Origin: Zygnema cylindricum
Lineage: Eukaryota; Streptophyta; Zygnematophyceae; Zygnematales; Zygnemataceae
Reading direction: 5' to 3'
Assembly: GCA_037447655.1 (NCBI GenBank)
Contig: JBBHKE010000393.1
Location: 1-64,000 of the forward strand
DNA: 64,000 nt
Part shown: one piece after another, positions 1-11,703 of the stretch
How the letters are laid out: every line of letters begins with the position of its first letter
Position numbering within the stretch: the stretch's first letter is position 1
Translations under genes and position numbers: made by a program
The notes under the pieces: model-generated
What the model was told of the DNA's origin: nothing
Seen by the model: only the letters and a program-made list of their open reading frames with translations
The model's database searches: none

Positions 1-349
1 CAAGTGGCTCATATCACGACACGCTAGTTGACGTAGGCTAACGTCACGTGCCAGTTCACGGTGGACAAAAAAAAGTACCGTTTTCATACCATACCGTTTT
101 CCCATTTTTCAAGTGTGAACCACGCAATAGAAAATAAGAGAATTGGATAATATTTGCCAAGGTTTGAAAATTGCAAACTGCTGAATTGTGACGGAGGGTG
201 TTTTTTCGAACCGTCGTTATCTTCAAATGTGAACACGAATGATGTGGCGGAATATGATTGGTCGTCTTTTCCCAACTGATTGGAAGGCTGGACAGGGGGG
301 ATGCACCTAAGCATGAATAACGACAAATATTCTTCCTTAATCGTACGAA
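1..349. other. Left-edge sequence, no gene seen
   Basis: No convincing coding region on either strand. The only open frames are short overlapping ones with no recognisable motif. The stretch ends at the 6-bp target duplication of the small transposon that starts at 350. Confidence 0.4.
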
Positions 350-627
350 CCATAGTTCAAAAGTAGGTGAAAGTAGGCACATACAATATGCCTATTGTAT
401 GCAAAACATACAATATGACCTTAAGACCCGTATTGTATTCGGACCTATTCGGACCAATTAAAGCATTCGGACCAAAATGTTTTGGTATCACCGTCAGATT
501 CGGACGATCGGACGGTCGCTGATCAAATTAGCGATCTAAGAAGATCGCACGAAAAGCCCATAACACAACTTACGATAAAGACGCCGACCAAAGGCCTACC
601 ATAAAAACGCCTACATTTGAACTATGG
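350..627. mobile_element. MITE family 2, copy 1 (6-bp TSD)
   Basis: A 278-bp element with terminal inverted repeats CCATAGTTCAAAAGTAGG at the left and its near-complement ending GAACTATGG at the right. It is flanked by the direct repeat TACGAA at 344-349 and 628-633. The interior holds a palindromic GCATACAATA/TATTGTATGC section and a repeated GATCGGACGGTCGCTGATCA section shared with the copies at 53111 and 54005. No coding capacity. The superfamily is not identified; a 6-bp duplication would fit several cut-and-paste families. Confidence 0.8.
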
Positions 628-633
628 TACGAA

Positions 634-944
634 CGCTAACAATACAGATAATGTCGCCAATTTTTGGAATTCAGGTACCGTAATCGTACAGTTCTTACGT
701 TTACCGTACAAACAATTATCGTACGTACTACTGTAGTTATCATCAAACAGCTAGTGCATATCTCGATCGTCCGATCGGGGACATCTCGTCCGTGGAATGA
801 TGTCACAGTGTGAATGTACATGCAATCCACATTGTACGGATGTATAATTAGAAACCGTCCTATGTGACATTTTGACTATCTGTTACAGACTGTCAGTTAC
901 TGAAGTTGACTTTAGGTTAGCGTAACCCCCAGGTCAGTGTACAG
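634..944. other. Intergenic, no gene seen
   Basis: Short open frames only, without recognised motifs. Contains short TACGAA/TTCGTA-rich words like those around 54.5 kb. It runs up to the next small inverted-repeat element. Confidence 0.35.
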
Positions 945-1175
945 CACACCGCGAATCGCTATTAGTGTTAATGTTTTTTTCGCCACTTAAAAACATCTTT
1001 TCCCAGTATACACTTGTCGGATGGTAGATCTGACGGTCACGATTGAAAGGTAAGATTCTCATCTTCCGATTGGCAGTACAAAAATTGAGAATCGGACAAT
1101 TGTATACGGAGAAAATATGTTTTAAGTAGCGATTTTTTTTTTAACATTAATAATTTAATAGCGATACACGGTGTA
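945..1175. mobile_element. MITE family 1 (long type), copy
   Basis: About 230 bp bounded by CACCGCGAATCGCTATTAG at the left and TAATAGCGATACACGGTG at the right, matching the ends of many elements in this window. Internally it shares 'cgccactta-aaacatc' near the left and 'gaaaatatgttttaag' near the right with copies at 13046, 30836, 32620 and 52547. No open reading frame. TA flanks are inferred from the nested insertion at 52744-52956. Confidence 0.75.
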
Positions 1176-3907
1176 GTCTGCCGTCACGGGGTTTCTGGTT
1201 TAAGATCCTAAGTTTCAATTTGAATTGGATATCGGCGTCAAATCTGACCGTTGAATTTTGTGGTACTGTAGTTAAACGCCGTTCGTTTGTGTAGCTATTT
1301 ATTCTCGTAGAGTAAGGGGACAATACATCATAAAACATAGCGATTGTTAAACCATCAAAGTATAAAACATGAGTGAAATGGAAAATTGTTGACAGCCATT
1401 AAGGTTAAGAGATGAAAATCCGAAAAGGAATGAATAGACAATAAAAGTTAAGAAACACTAAAGCTTGAAACTCAAAGTAATATAAACAAAGAGAAAAGCA
1501 AATACCAAACTATAAGAGCACTAATCAATACTCTATAAACCAATTCCAAAGGAGAAAATGGGTATTCAACCCAAAACCTAAAAAAAATCCACACTACAGG
1601 TCAAACTTAAAAATATCATCTATATGCGGTTGTTAACGCTGAGATAAGTCTCCAAACCGAGAGCCATCATTCATCACTATGCTATGGTGGATGAGGGCCA
1701 AATCTTGGGAGTAATGAAGCGATATAGATGTCTTGGTCGTAGAGATTTGACATGAGACTTTGGGAACGGCTACTAGGTCCTCTAATTTGAAAACAACGTC
1801 GAGCGCAATCACGTAATTAGTTGTCAGAGTAATAGTTCAAGATCCCAAAAATATCCGGAGCAAGTGGTAAGTAGTTGTCAATTGAGTATCCTTACTCGCA
1901 ATCGCATACTTTGGAGGTCAACGCATCCCAGTCCGCAACACAAGTACGCAATGTTGTTTGCGATAAAACATGGGCCACGTAGGATATTTGAGAACTACCT
2001 CAACAAATGTTCTTTTGCTCCGTGCAAAACCCCATGATCCACACGCGGGCCACGCATACCACTGGATAGAGATTTTGGAAAGGGTATATGGAAAACCTCG
2101 CGTTTGACCATGTATCGTGCTTTGCTACCCACTGCAACGATTGCATCCTAAAACGTATCCTATGTTGTTGTACACTCCTCTTTATGTGGGTAAAGAAGGA
2201 AACAAACTCATTGCCCGTCTATAAAATAACCATAAATGCAATGGGGTTTGCATAAGAGCAATTAGTGTGGCAAGTCGAGACGTAAGCAAGTTGTAAGAAA
2301 GATTTGAGGACAAGACAAGCCATGTGAGGCAAATTTGGTGCAAGAACAAGCCAAGCTCCAACCCTTAGCCCTAAACAAGATCAAAGGTGAACCTCTGCTT
2401 CAACCGTAGGCAACGCCTCACATATGTTTTTTAATTCGACGACGACTAGTTTATCGACAACATGTTGTTGCACTCGTGAGGGAGCATTGATGATGAAAGA
2501 AGGGTACGGAGGGACTTCATCTTACGCCTGAACTAGTGAACGAACGAGTAGACAATACCAATTGTTATGGTAATAAACCTTGGTTGTTGACCCCATATCG
2601 GCCAATGTAAGAGTATTGTTTACAAATAACCTTACATTGATGATAGGCCCCACAAGATCCCATCTCCCTATGTAAGCGGTTAGCAAACAAAAACAAGAGT
2701 AGTGAAGCAACTTGACGACGAGCAAGGAGTCTTTTAGGAAGATGAAAAGTGCCATGGTAGACGAGTTGAAGTGAAATTGGAAAAAAACGATTATGAAAAT
2801 TTGAAAGAGAGGATATGAATGGGGAGATATGAGGTAAATTGCCCACCAATTAGAAAGGGCGTTGTGTAAAATAACGAGCTAAGATAGCGAAAGACAGTCG
2901 TAGACCTAAAAGTTTTTGAAGGCTCACGCATTGGAAAGGTCATCCAACAACACCTCCTCAGCAAACTCGTCAACAAAATTAGTGGTTGGAACAATGGGAT
3001 TATAAAACCCTCCTAGCTTTTTCAAGTAATACAAACTCAAAATTATAAAGGGAGAGGGAGATCCAATGGTTGGCCGATACAAAACCACGGTATTCTTACA
3101 AAGTTTCTCAAAAGAATGGTGGAAGGCAAAAAAAACTTAGTCTGATGGGCCACTTATATGTGTGTCAACCACCAAAAAGACCAAAGAATGTTGAATACCA
3201 ATAACTGGTGCTTTTAACGCTTATACATGGGCTAGAGTAAATAAAGAGCCCCCAAAAAGATCACGTTCACGAGTGTTATTACCTGAGTTTAAAGTGTTAA
3301 TGTCCCTCGATGCCCCCCTCATTGGATAAAAGAGGGAGTTTCTGATGTTATTTCCAAGTTATCGGAGATGATGAGGAATGTGAGAGTCAAGCCCGGAGTA
3401 AGCTAGACGGTATCACTCCAACACATTGATGTTGCGAATGAAATCGCAAACACAATCGTTGTGACAAAGACCCCAATCAACAGGGGATTGTTTGTAGTAG
3501 ACCCATATTAGGAATGTGAAGGAGTCGAGATGGTCTTATGACACACGCTTTCACATAACTCACTAAACCGGCACCAACCACTCAAAGCTTCCCACAACCC
3601 GAAAAAGGAACCCAAGATGAAAGTGAAGAATAAAAATGGTTAACAATTGTAGGAAGATGGTGAGTAAGGTTGGTTGAAGGTTGAGGCTTAGAAGTAGGGA
3701 CTCGAGAAGGCGGTGTGACGTTTATGGGAATGGGAGCGTTATTGGGCGAAACCATTGGTACATGTGGGGGAACGAAGGTGGACGAGCGTAGAGAGGGATT
3801 CAATGGGTGTATAATACTGGTCGATTAAAAGGAAGGTTTGGGATAAATGTCTAGGGCAAAGTTTGGGATTGCTTCGGACGATTGGGGGGACAATACGTTT
3901 GTGTAGA
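1176..3907. other. Repeat-like region without an intact gene
   Basis: About 2.7 kb with many in-frame stops on both strands. The minus strand has short open pieces (e.g. 2565-2994, and a proline-rich one at 3582-3803) resembling decayed polyprotein fragments. I could not fit them to Copia or Gypsy domain order. Best described as old transposon debris of unknown type. Confidence 0.3.
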
Positions 3908-3912
3908 TGTAG
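3908..3912. repeat. Target-site duplication, left (TGTAG)
   Basis: TGTAG immediately before the 5' LTR, repeated exactly at 11699-11703 after the 3' LTR. A 5-bp duplication is the usual size for Ty3/gypsy integration and proves the two LTRs bound one insertion. Confidence 0.93.
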
Positions 3913-4880
3913 TGTAACAGCAATAGTGAATCGAACTTGTTTATAAAGGGGTATTTAGGTGTTATGATTATAGAGTACTAAATTCGGTAGACGTCCGCAA
4001 AAGAATCACGCTATTTGGAGTTATATTTTAAAAGTTATAGCGATGGGTGCATTTAGGTGACAGCGTGGTGTCTAAATAACAAGTGGGTATCATTGAAACG
4101 GGTTAAGGGTCAAATTAGTACCGAAATTACGCGTGTACGTTTCATAAAGTTCTAACGAAACGTTTAGTATGCACGGTGGTTCGTTTCGTACAAATTTTAA
4201 TACTAAACGTCACTTTTACTTAAAGGAATTTCGTAGGAAGTTTCGCGTGCGAAATTTGTTACGCACGATCGTGCGAAGTCGCGTTTCGTTTGGCGCGCAC
4301 TTTTGCACGTAAATGTTACGTAGTGAAACGTAACGTTTGATTGGTTAGTAAAGTGCTAAGTAGTTAGTAAGAGATTTTGCACGTTTTTGCATTGGTCAGT
4401 CTGAGTCTTTGCTGATCAATGATTGGCCCACGTAAAAGCCTGTTAAAACGGAGCGTTGACTTTGGCCTGGCGAGTCCAGGGCGATGATGGATAAATAGTG
4501 AAGTGTCAGGGGAGAGTAGACATCTTTTTCCTTTGGAAAAGTTTGTGGAAATTCCAGCTGATCTTGGTCCTGAGCGATTAATAGCAAATTGGAGAAAAGG
4601 CATTTTTGCATTGAAATCTCTTACTAACTAAATAGTGTTTTAGTAGTTAAAAGATAGAATTATTAAGAGTGGAGAGTAGAGGAAACACTTTAAATTGAAG
4701 GGTTGAGCCACGAGGGCAAGAGACCAAGCTAATGTTATGTGGACAAAAGCTTCTTCTAATTTAAAGTTATCCTTATGTGAGTGTTTTCCAATGTGGATGT
4801 GTATTTTCCAATGTGTGGAATGTGTGGTTGGAATTGTTTGTAGTAATGGGATTTTCTGAGAGGTAGGAGATCCTATTACA
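3913..4880 (+). repeat. 5' LTR
   Basis: Starts TGTAACAG and ends CTATTACA (a one-base variant of the perfect inverted end CTGTTACA seen in the 3' LTR). The middle is rich in CpG-containing words such as TTTCGCGTGCGAAA and palindromes around ACGATCGT. Same length as the 3' LTR with about 20 mismatches. Confidence 0.95.
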
Positions 4881-4882
4881 TA

Positions 4883-4894
4883 TGGTATCAAAGC
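4883..4894 (+). other. Primer-binding site, initiator tRNA-Met
   Basis: TGGTATCAAAGC begins two bases after the 5' LTR and is complementary to the 3' end of plant initiator tRNA-Met (canonical start TGGTATCA). This is the usual primer for plant LTR retrotransposons. Confidence 0.88.
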
Positions 4895-5654
4895 TTTGGT
4901 TAGAAACCAGGGAGAAGTTTGCTCACTCGAATATCGATTGCCGTGACCGGTGAGGGTGCTCTAACCTGTGTCGGTAGAACCAGAATGTGAAGTGGTAGGG
5001 GATTGTAGGGAAAGTGAGTGATCACACAGCCAGCGGCTGCTGGTTAGATGTGCTGCGTGCTCAGGTCCTAAGGACTAAGGCAGGGTGGGCAGTGTAGCCA
5101 CCGCCGAAGCTCACTCCAATTACCTAGAGGCCAAACAAACTTGCCTTCTCCTAGCAATGATTCATGTGTAGAGGGAGGGCTTGAAGCCATGAAGGGTGAG
5201 GATGTGAGGATTATAGAACAAAAGATCCTGATTTAGTGGGAAGTGGGAAATTTGCTAATGGAGGAGAAGGAAAGTGGAGTACTTTACTTCTTCAAGAGCA
5301 AAAGAGTCGAGAAATGACTCAAAACTTTTCAAACCCTAAATTGTTACCTTTGATTGATTTCAATTTTGCTGTTGCAAAATTTATGGTTAAATCTTACCTT
5401 TGATAGCTTTCAATTTTTGTTATTGCAAAATTTGTGGGGAAATTTTTACATTTCTGTTTCAATGTTGAGAAATTGAAAATTTGAATTTGTACTAACTTAT
5501 TATCAATGTCTTTTTAATTTCTCAGATCTCGATCTTTTCAAAGGATTTGTTAAGGAGAAGAAGTTTTGGATTGGAGCAATCTAAGGACTTCAAACCTGTA
5601 GCAAATTTCTTTGGGAAATTATACTCTATCTTTCCTTTTGCTTGATTTAATTGT
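4895..5654 (+). other. Retrotransposon 5' leader
   Basis: Non-coding leader between primer-binding site and gag. It contains two diverged copies of a 'cctttgattgatttcaatttt' type stretch (about 5346 and 5397), i.e. a short internal duplication, and no start codon context better than the gag ATG at 5655. Confidence 0.5.
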
Positions 5655-6977
5655 GTGTTAATGGCAAATTCTGCATGGAAACGTGAAATGGAGAATGCTT
5701 TGAATGTGTTGAAGAAGCGAACTGTGAAATTGGTCAAAAGATTTAATAATCATGCTACCGCTGTGGATGAAACCATTTCCAAATTGAAAAGTGAATTAAA
5801 GGTTGTCAAAGAAAATGGAAATGATTCAAATGAGAAATTAGATGAACTTATTAACTTAATTCGGACCAAGAATGATATTAATGACCAAAAGGGTGAGAGT
5901 AGTAAAAGGAATGCCAGTTTTAGGGAGGATGATCATGATAGACCTAAGAAGATAAGGGATCTGAAATTGTCTATTAGTGAGGCACCATCGTTTGATGGTA
6001 AGAGGTTTGATGAGTTGGATGCTTGGATTTTTCATATGGAATATTATTTAGAGTCTAGAAATTGCGATCGTGATGATTACACTTCTTTTGCTGTTAACTG
6101 TCTGAAAGGGGATGCTCAGATTTGGTATTATACTCAGAGAAGGTCTAGATTGATTCCTGATAATGCTGATTGGGAAACTTTTAAAACCGCGATCAAATCG
6201 CGTTTCTTGTCTGTCACTTTTAAATCCAGAATGGAAGAAAAGTGGCTGAATTGTAAGCAGACTGGATATGTGAAGGATTATATTGTGGAATTTGACTCAT
6301 CTAGTATTCATGTCATAGGTTTGACTGATGAAATGGCTAAATTGCATTTCTTGAACTATTTGAATCCTATACTGAAATCAGAATTAAAACATCAAAAATT
6401 TAATAATTTGAAGGAATTACAAGATAAGTCATTGGAATTAGAGGATCAGTTGGGGTATAATCGGGAAACTCGATCACTCAGGGGTAATTTAAATGAAGTA
6501 TCACAGTGGGATGAGGAGGAATTTGTTGAAGAGGGTTTGAATGCTGGTCTGGTGAATAGGCAAAATATCTTCAGGGGAAATCAAAGGGGTGGACATAGTG
6601 TTAATGCAGAAAATAAATCTAACAATAGAGAGGGGTACATTAAAAGTCCTAAACCGAACATTAATGCTCAGAAGCCTAACCTTACCATCCTCACATGCAC
6701 TATTTGTCAGAAAAGGGGTCATAGAGCATTTGAGTGTGCACAATTGAAAAAGATTAACTGTTATAACTGTGGAGAGGAGGGACATTTTAGTAGAGAGTGC
6801 ACAAAACCCAAAAAGAAAGTCACTTGTTTCAAATGTGGAGGTCCAGATCATTACGCTAAAGACTGTATAGATAAAGGTTCTCTCAAAAAAGTCGATGTAA
6901 ATGAAGGTCTCCAAGAGGATATTGCATTATATCTAGCTGAGCAGGAAGCCCAGGAGGTGGGAAACGGAAAGGACTAA
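5655..6977 (+). CDS. gag: gag capsid/nucleocapsid protein, intact
   Basis: 440 residues. The N-terminal third is a lysine-rich helix (coiled-coil-like, residues ~1-75). A retrotransposon-gag domain follows (~105-290) with the typical WIFHMEYYLE and DAQIWYY motifs. Three CCHC zinc knuckles lie near the C terminus: CTICQKRGHRAFEC, CYNCGEEGHFSREC and CFKCGGPDHYAKDC (~348-420). Three knuckles is more than the one or two usual for plant gypsy gag. It packages element RNA into virus-like particles in the cytoplasm. This is the only uninterrupted gene of the element. It ends in TAA in a different frame from pol. Confidence 0.92.
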   Translation: MLMANSAWKREMENALNVLKKRTVKLVKRFNNHATAVDETISKLKSELKVVKENGNDSNEKLDELINLIRTKNDINDQKGESSKRNASFREDDHDRPKKIRDLKLSISEAPSFDGKRFDELDAWIFHMEYYLESRNCDRDDYTSFAVNCLKGDAQIWYYTQRRSRLIPDNADWETFKTAIKSRFLSVTFKSRMEEKWLNCKQTGYVKDYIVEFDSSSIHVIGLTDEMAKLHFLNYLNPILKSELKHQKFNNLKELQDKSLELEDQLGYNRETRSLRGNLNEVSQWDEEEFVEEGLNAGLVNRQNIFRGNQRGGHSVNAENKSNNREGYIKSPKPNINAQKPNLTILTCTICQKRGHRAFECAQLKKINCYNCGEEGHFSRECTKPKKKVTCFKCGGPDHYAKDCIDKGSLKKVDVNEGLQEDIALYLAEQEAQEVGNGKD

Positions 6978-9900
6978 CTGAAAGTCCTCAGTTTAGTCAA
7001 CCGGATCCAGAAGTTAAAGAGTTAACTTTGGAGGGCAAATTAATGAATGGAAAAGTTAGGATAACTGAATTTATTATGATTCTCACTACACTGCATAGTT
7101 TAAAGAATCCTTCTGATGAAATTCTCAACAACAGACCTATGTTAGGACAGTTAAGTAATGATGACACCAGACACAGTTTGATTAGATTGGAGTAATTAGT
7201 GGAAGGAAAACCGTTGAAAGTAATGGTTGATTCAGGTGCCACACATAATTTTATTTCACATAAGTTTGTAGAGGAAAATAAAATTCCTACTGTCATAAGG
7301 GAAAAGCCTTTACATGTTCAAGTGGCAAATGGTAATAAGTCCACATTAGACTTACAAACTGACACGATAGAAGTTGATATCCAAGGTCATAAAATGAAAG
7401 TTGTGTGTGAAATAATGAATTTGGGAAGTGAAGAACTAATTTTGGGAAAGCATTGGTTAACAGAACATAATCCTCAAATTAATTGGGAAATTAGCACCTT
7501 AAAAGTGAAGTCTGAAAACGGTTGGAAGGTTTTGCAAGCATTATCTCCTAAGAAATGGAATAGGAATCATATAAATAACATAACCAGATTGGGAGTAGAA
7601 GGTTTGATATCTGCTAAACAATTTAAAAAACACTTAAAAGATAAAACGAATCATGCTTTCTTGTTATTAGTAACTGAGGCAGTTACTGATGAAGGGGGGG
7701 GAGAAAACACTAACATTGATGTCATCCCTAAATCTGACACCACTAAAACTTTCGAAAAACTAAAATATGATTTTGTAACTGACATTAATACATCTGATGT
7801 TGTTGTTAAGGATTTGATTTTTGAATTTCAAGATGTTTTCCCAAGTGATTTACCCTCGGGAAGGCCACCTTCCCGAGATGTAGAACATGTTATTAACCTT
7901 GAACCTGGATGTAATCCTCCTATCACAGGAATTTACAAACACAGTTTTTTTGAGCAGGAGGAGTTAAAGAAACAGATCAAAGAACTCCTAGAGAAAGGAC
8001 ATATTCAACCCAGCAAATCACCGTACGGAGCACCAGTTCTTTTCGTCAAAAAGAAGGACGGAACGTTGAGAATGTGTGTTGATTATTGTAGTCTGAACAA
8101 GATTACGGTGAAGGATAAGTATCCGTTACCTTTAATTTCTGATTTGATAGATCGTTTAAAAGGTGCTAAAGTATTTTCGTTGATTGACATGCGTAGTGGC
8201 TTTAATCAGGTGCCAATTAGAATTGAGGATGTTGATAAAACTGCTTTTAGGACTAGGGTGGGTCATTTTGAATGGATAGTGATGCCATTCGGCTTAACGA
8301 ATGCTCCGCCTACTTACCAAAGATTAATGAACCAAACTTTTTCGGATTACATAGATGAGTTTGTTCAGGTGTTTATTGATGATATTCTAATTTACAGTGA
8401 ATCTAGAGAACAACATGTAATTCATTTAAGAAAAGTGTTAGAAAGGTTAAAAGAAAGAAAATTATACGGAAAAAAATGGCAAAATCTAGCTTTCTTAAAA
8501 GTGAACAATTATTTTTGGGACATATAGTTAGTGGGGAAGGTGTTAAAACAGATCCATCCAAAATCAATGCAATCCAAAATTGGAAGCAACCTACTAATGT
8601 CACGGAAGTTAGATCATTTTTGGGATTGGCCACTTACTACAGGAAATTTATAAAGATCTTCAGTATGATCGCCGCACCTTTGACGGATTTACTTCGGGAA
8701 AAGGAGACATTTGTGTGGGGAGCTGATCAAGAGAGAGCATTCAAGGAACTAAAAGGGAAGTTGACCTCTGCCCCTACACTGGTGTATCTTGACCCTGCTG
8801 GAGAATTTGAAGTTCTGATCACTACAGATGCATCTGATAAAGGTTTAGGTGCAGTCATAAGTTAGAAAGTTGGTAAACACTTTCATCCTATTGCTTTTGA
8901 GTCCAGAAAATTTAATGATGCTGAAAAGAACTATACAGCACAGGAAAAGGAATTACTTGCAATTGTACATGCGTTGGTGAAATGGCGTTGTTATTTGCAT
9001 AATAAAGAATTTACAGTTCACTGTGATAATAAAGCACTCACTTATTTACAGAGATTAAGTGATTGCATAGATTATGACTGGCAGACAGGTTAGGTGGATG
9101 CAAAAATTAGCATATTTCAAATTTAATGTCAAACATATTCCTGGGAAAACAAATGTAGTCGCAGATCCATTAAGTAGATGTTTTGAAATAAGTGTTATGT
9201 TTCAAGATGAATTGTTTTTAGATACAGTTAGATATGGTTATGATAAAGATCCTTATTTTGTTGTGATTTGCAAGAATATTTTGGGAGGGAATTCTGACCC
9301 ACTAAATGAGAGGCATGTCAAAAACTTTAGAATAGAAGATGGTTTACTGTATTTGCGAACAGGGGATAGGTTATGCATTCTTGAAATGGGAGACTTGAGA
9401 AAACAACTTTTACAGGAAGCCCATGAGCATTTAGGACATCTTGGTCGAGATAAAACTCTTAGTCGGTTGCACAGTAGATTGTTTTGGCCAGGGATGGCAA
9501 AGGAGGTGTCGAAACACGTGGAAAGTTGTGTCCTTTGCCAACAGAGTAAACCTAGTAGCCAGAAACCTAGAGGTCTCTTAAAACCTTTAGATATCCCCGA
9601 AAGACCATGGGAATCTGTCAGTATGGATTTTATTGTCAGGTTACCAGCTATATCTAGAAGAAATGACAGTATCACGGTCGTAGTCGATAGGTTCAGTAAA
9701 ATGGCAATCTTTATCCCTTGCAAAACTACTCATTCAGTTGTAGATATTACAAAGTTATATTTTGACAACGTGGTCAGACATCATGGAGTTCCCCTGTCTA
9801 TAGTCAGTGATAGGGATTCTAAATTTACATCTGCATTTTGGAAAGAATTGCAGCAAAATTTAGGCACTGAATTGAAAATGAGTACCGCTTATCATCCTCA

Positions 9901-10681
9901 GACAGATGGACAGACATAAAGGATGAACCGTACACTAGAGGAAATGCTTAGGACTGTTTGCAGTGGAGTTCAGAACACATGGGAATCTAAACTGCCATTA
10001 ATGGAATTTGCATACAATTCATGTAAACATGCTAGTACAGGATTCTAGCCATTTAAAGTTGCATACGGATACCAACCTAGAGAAGCATTGGACTTAATAA
10101 CAGGGGTCACTCTAGAGAATAGGGGTTCTGGAACAGAGTTTTGGGAATAGGTTCAAACAATTTGGAAAACTATCCGAGATTCATTAGTGGAGGCACAAAG
10201 GAGGCAAGAATTAAATGCTAACCGCAAACGGGGTGATTGGGTGTTACGCACAGGTGACAAGGTTTGGCTTTCTACAACTCATTTCAGGTGCAAGATTAAG
10301 GGACAATCGGATCCTACGGGGAAATTTGCCCCTAAGTACATTGGACCATTTACTGTAATCGAGATGATATCGTCAGTTGCTGCCAAATTGGACTTTCCGC
10401 CTTCAACAAAAATTCATCCAGTGATACACATCAGCCAACTGAAACCAGCGAATCTTTGACCAACAGAAAGAGAACTGGAATTGGATCCCTCAATAATTAT
10501 AGAACCTGAAGTCCACAGATGGGTAATAGATTGGGTTGGTCAACGGTTTAAGGTTGGTGATACTATATTCTGGCAAGTGCATTATCTAGGAAGGCCTGAG
10601 GATGAGTTGGCTTTAGAGGATAAAAATTCTGAGTTTTTACAGAGTTACTGGAGGGATAATAATATAGAAGTCCCGTCTTGA
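6978..10681 (+). pseudogene. pol: pol polyprotein (protease-RT-RNase H-integrase-chromodomain), broken
   Basis: Recognisable in order: aspartic protease [10 protein letters not shown] (~7226); reverse transcriptase with VDYCSLNK and the catalytic FIDDILIYS (~8370); RNase H with ITTDASDKGLG and HCDNKAL; integrase HHCC finger (HEHLGHLG...CVLCQQSK, ~9424-9545); catalytic aspartates in VSMDFIVRLP and IVSDRDSKF; and a chromodomain-like VHYLGRPEDELALED tail (10481-10681). Breaks: TAA 7193-7195; frame change at an A-run near 8468-8476; TAG 8863-8865; frame change near 9060-9075; TAA 9917-9919, which sits where the integrase catalytic glutamate belongs; TAG 10046; TAG 10148; TGA 10457. Several are explicable as C-to-T changes. 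Non-autonomous now. Confidence 0.92.
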
Positions 10682-10712
10682 TAATTAAAGGTGTTTTAAC
10701 TGAGGTCAGTTA

Positions 10713-10730
10713 AAAATAAAGAGGGGATGA
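10713..10730 (+). other. Polypurine tract
   Basis: Purine-rich AAAATAAAGAGGGGATGA directly before the TG of the 3' LTR, the position and composition expected for the plus-strand primer. Confidence 0.82.
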
Positions 10731-11698
10731 TGTAACAGTAATAGCGGATCGAACTTGTTTATAAATGGGTATTTAGGTGTTATAATTATAGAGTACTAAA
10801 ATTGGTAGACGTCCGCGAAAGAATCACGCTATTTGGAGTTATATTTTAAAAGTTATAGCGATGGGTGTATTTAGGTGACAGCGTGGGGTCTAAATAACAA
10901 GTGGGTATCATTGAAACGGGTTAAGGGTCAAATTAGTACCGAAATTACGCGTGTACGTTTCATAAAGTTCTAACGAAACGTTTAGTATGCACGGTGGTTC
11001 GTTTCGTACAAATTTTAGTACGAAACGTCACTTTTACTTAAAGGAATTTCGTAGGAAGTTTCGCGTGCGAAATTTGTTACGCACGATCGTGCGAAGTCGC
11101 GTTTCGTTTGGCGCGCACTTTTGCACGTAAATGTTACGTAGTGAAACGTAACGTTTGATTGGTTAGTAAAGTGCTAAGTAGTTAGTAAGAGATTTTGCAC
11201 GTTTTTGCATTGGTCAGTCTGAGTCTTTGCTGATCAATGATTGGCCCAGGTAAAAGCCTGTTAAAACGGAGCGTTGACTCTGGCCTGGCGAGTCTAGGGC
11301 GATGATGGATAAATAGTGAAGTGTCAGGGGAGAGTAGACATCTTTTTCCTTTGGAGAAGTTTGTGGAAATTCCAGCTGATCTTGGTCCTGAGCGATTAAT
11401 ACCAAATTGGAGAAAAGGCATTTTTGCATTGAAATCTCTTACTAACTAAATAGTGTTTTAGTAGTTAAGAGATAGAATTATTAAGAGTGGAGAGTAGAGG
11501 AAACACTTTAAATTGAAGGGTTGAGCCACGAGGGCAAGAGACCAAGCTAATGTTATGTGGACAAAAGCTTCTTCTAATTTAAAGTTATCCTTATGTGAGT
11601 GTTTTCCAATGTGGATGTGTATTTTCCAATGTGTGGAATGTGTGGTTGGAATTGTTTGTAGTAATGGGATTTTCTGAGTGGTAGGAGATCCTGTTACA
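10731..11698 (+). repeat. 3' LTR
   Basis: 968 bp, begins TGTAACAG and ends CTGTTACA, a perfect 8-bp inverted end. Followed by the TGTAG target duplication at 11699-11703. Pairs with 3913-4880. Confidence 0.95.
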
Positions 11699-11703
11699 TG
11701 TAG

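Larger units (their letters stand above)
3913..11698 (+). mobile_element. Complete but defective Ty3/gypsy LTR retrotransposon (chromovirus-like)
   Basis: A 7,786-bp element with two 968-bp LTRs, target duplication, primer-binding site, gag, pol and polypurine tract. Domain order is gag (zinc knuckles), protease, reverse transcriptase, RNase H, integrase, then a C-terminal chromodomain-like stretch, which is the Ty3/gypsy chromovirus order. By eye about 20 substitutions and no indels separate the LTRs (roughly 2%), so the insertion is fairly recent. Pol carries several nonsense codons and two frame breaks and cannot make an intact polyprotein. Lineage within chromoviruses is not determined. 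Confidence 0.95.

Noticed and set aside
1176-3907. Minus-strand fragments as a Copia polyprotein
   Set aside because: The order of proline-rich and integrase-like pieces does not fit Copia, and the matches are too weak.
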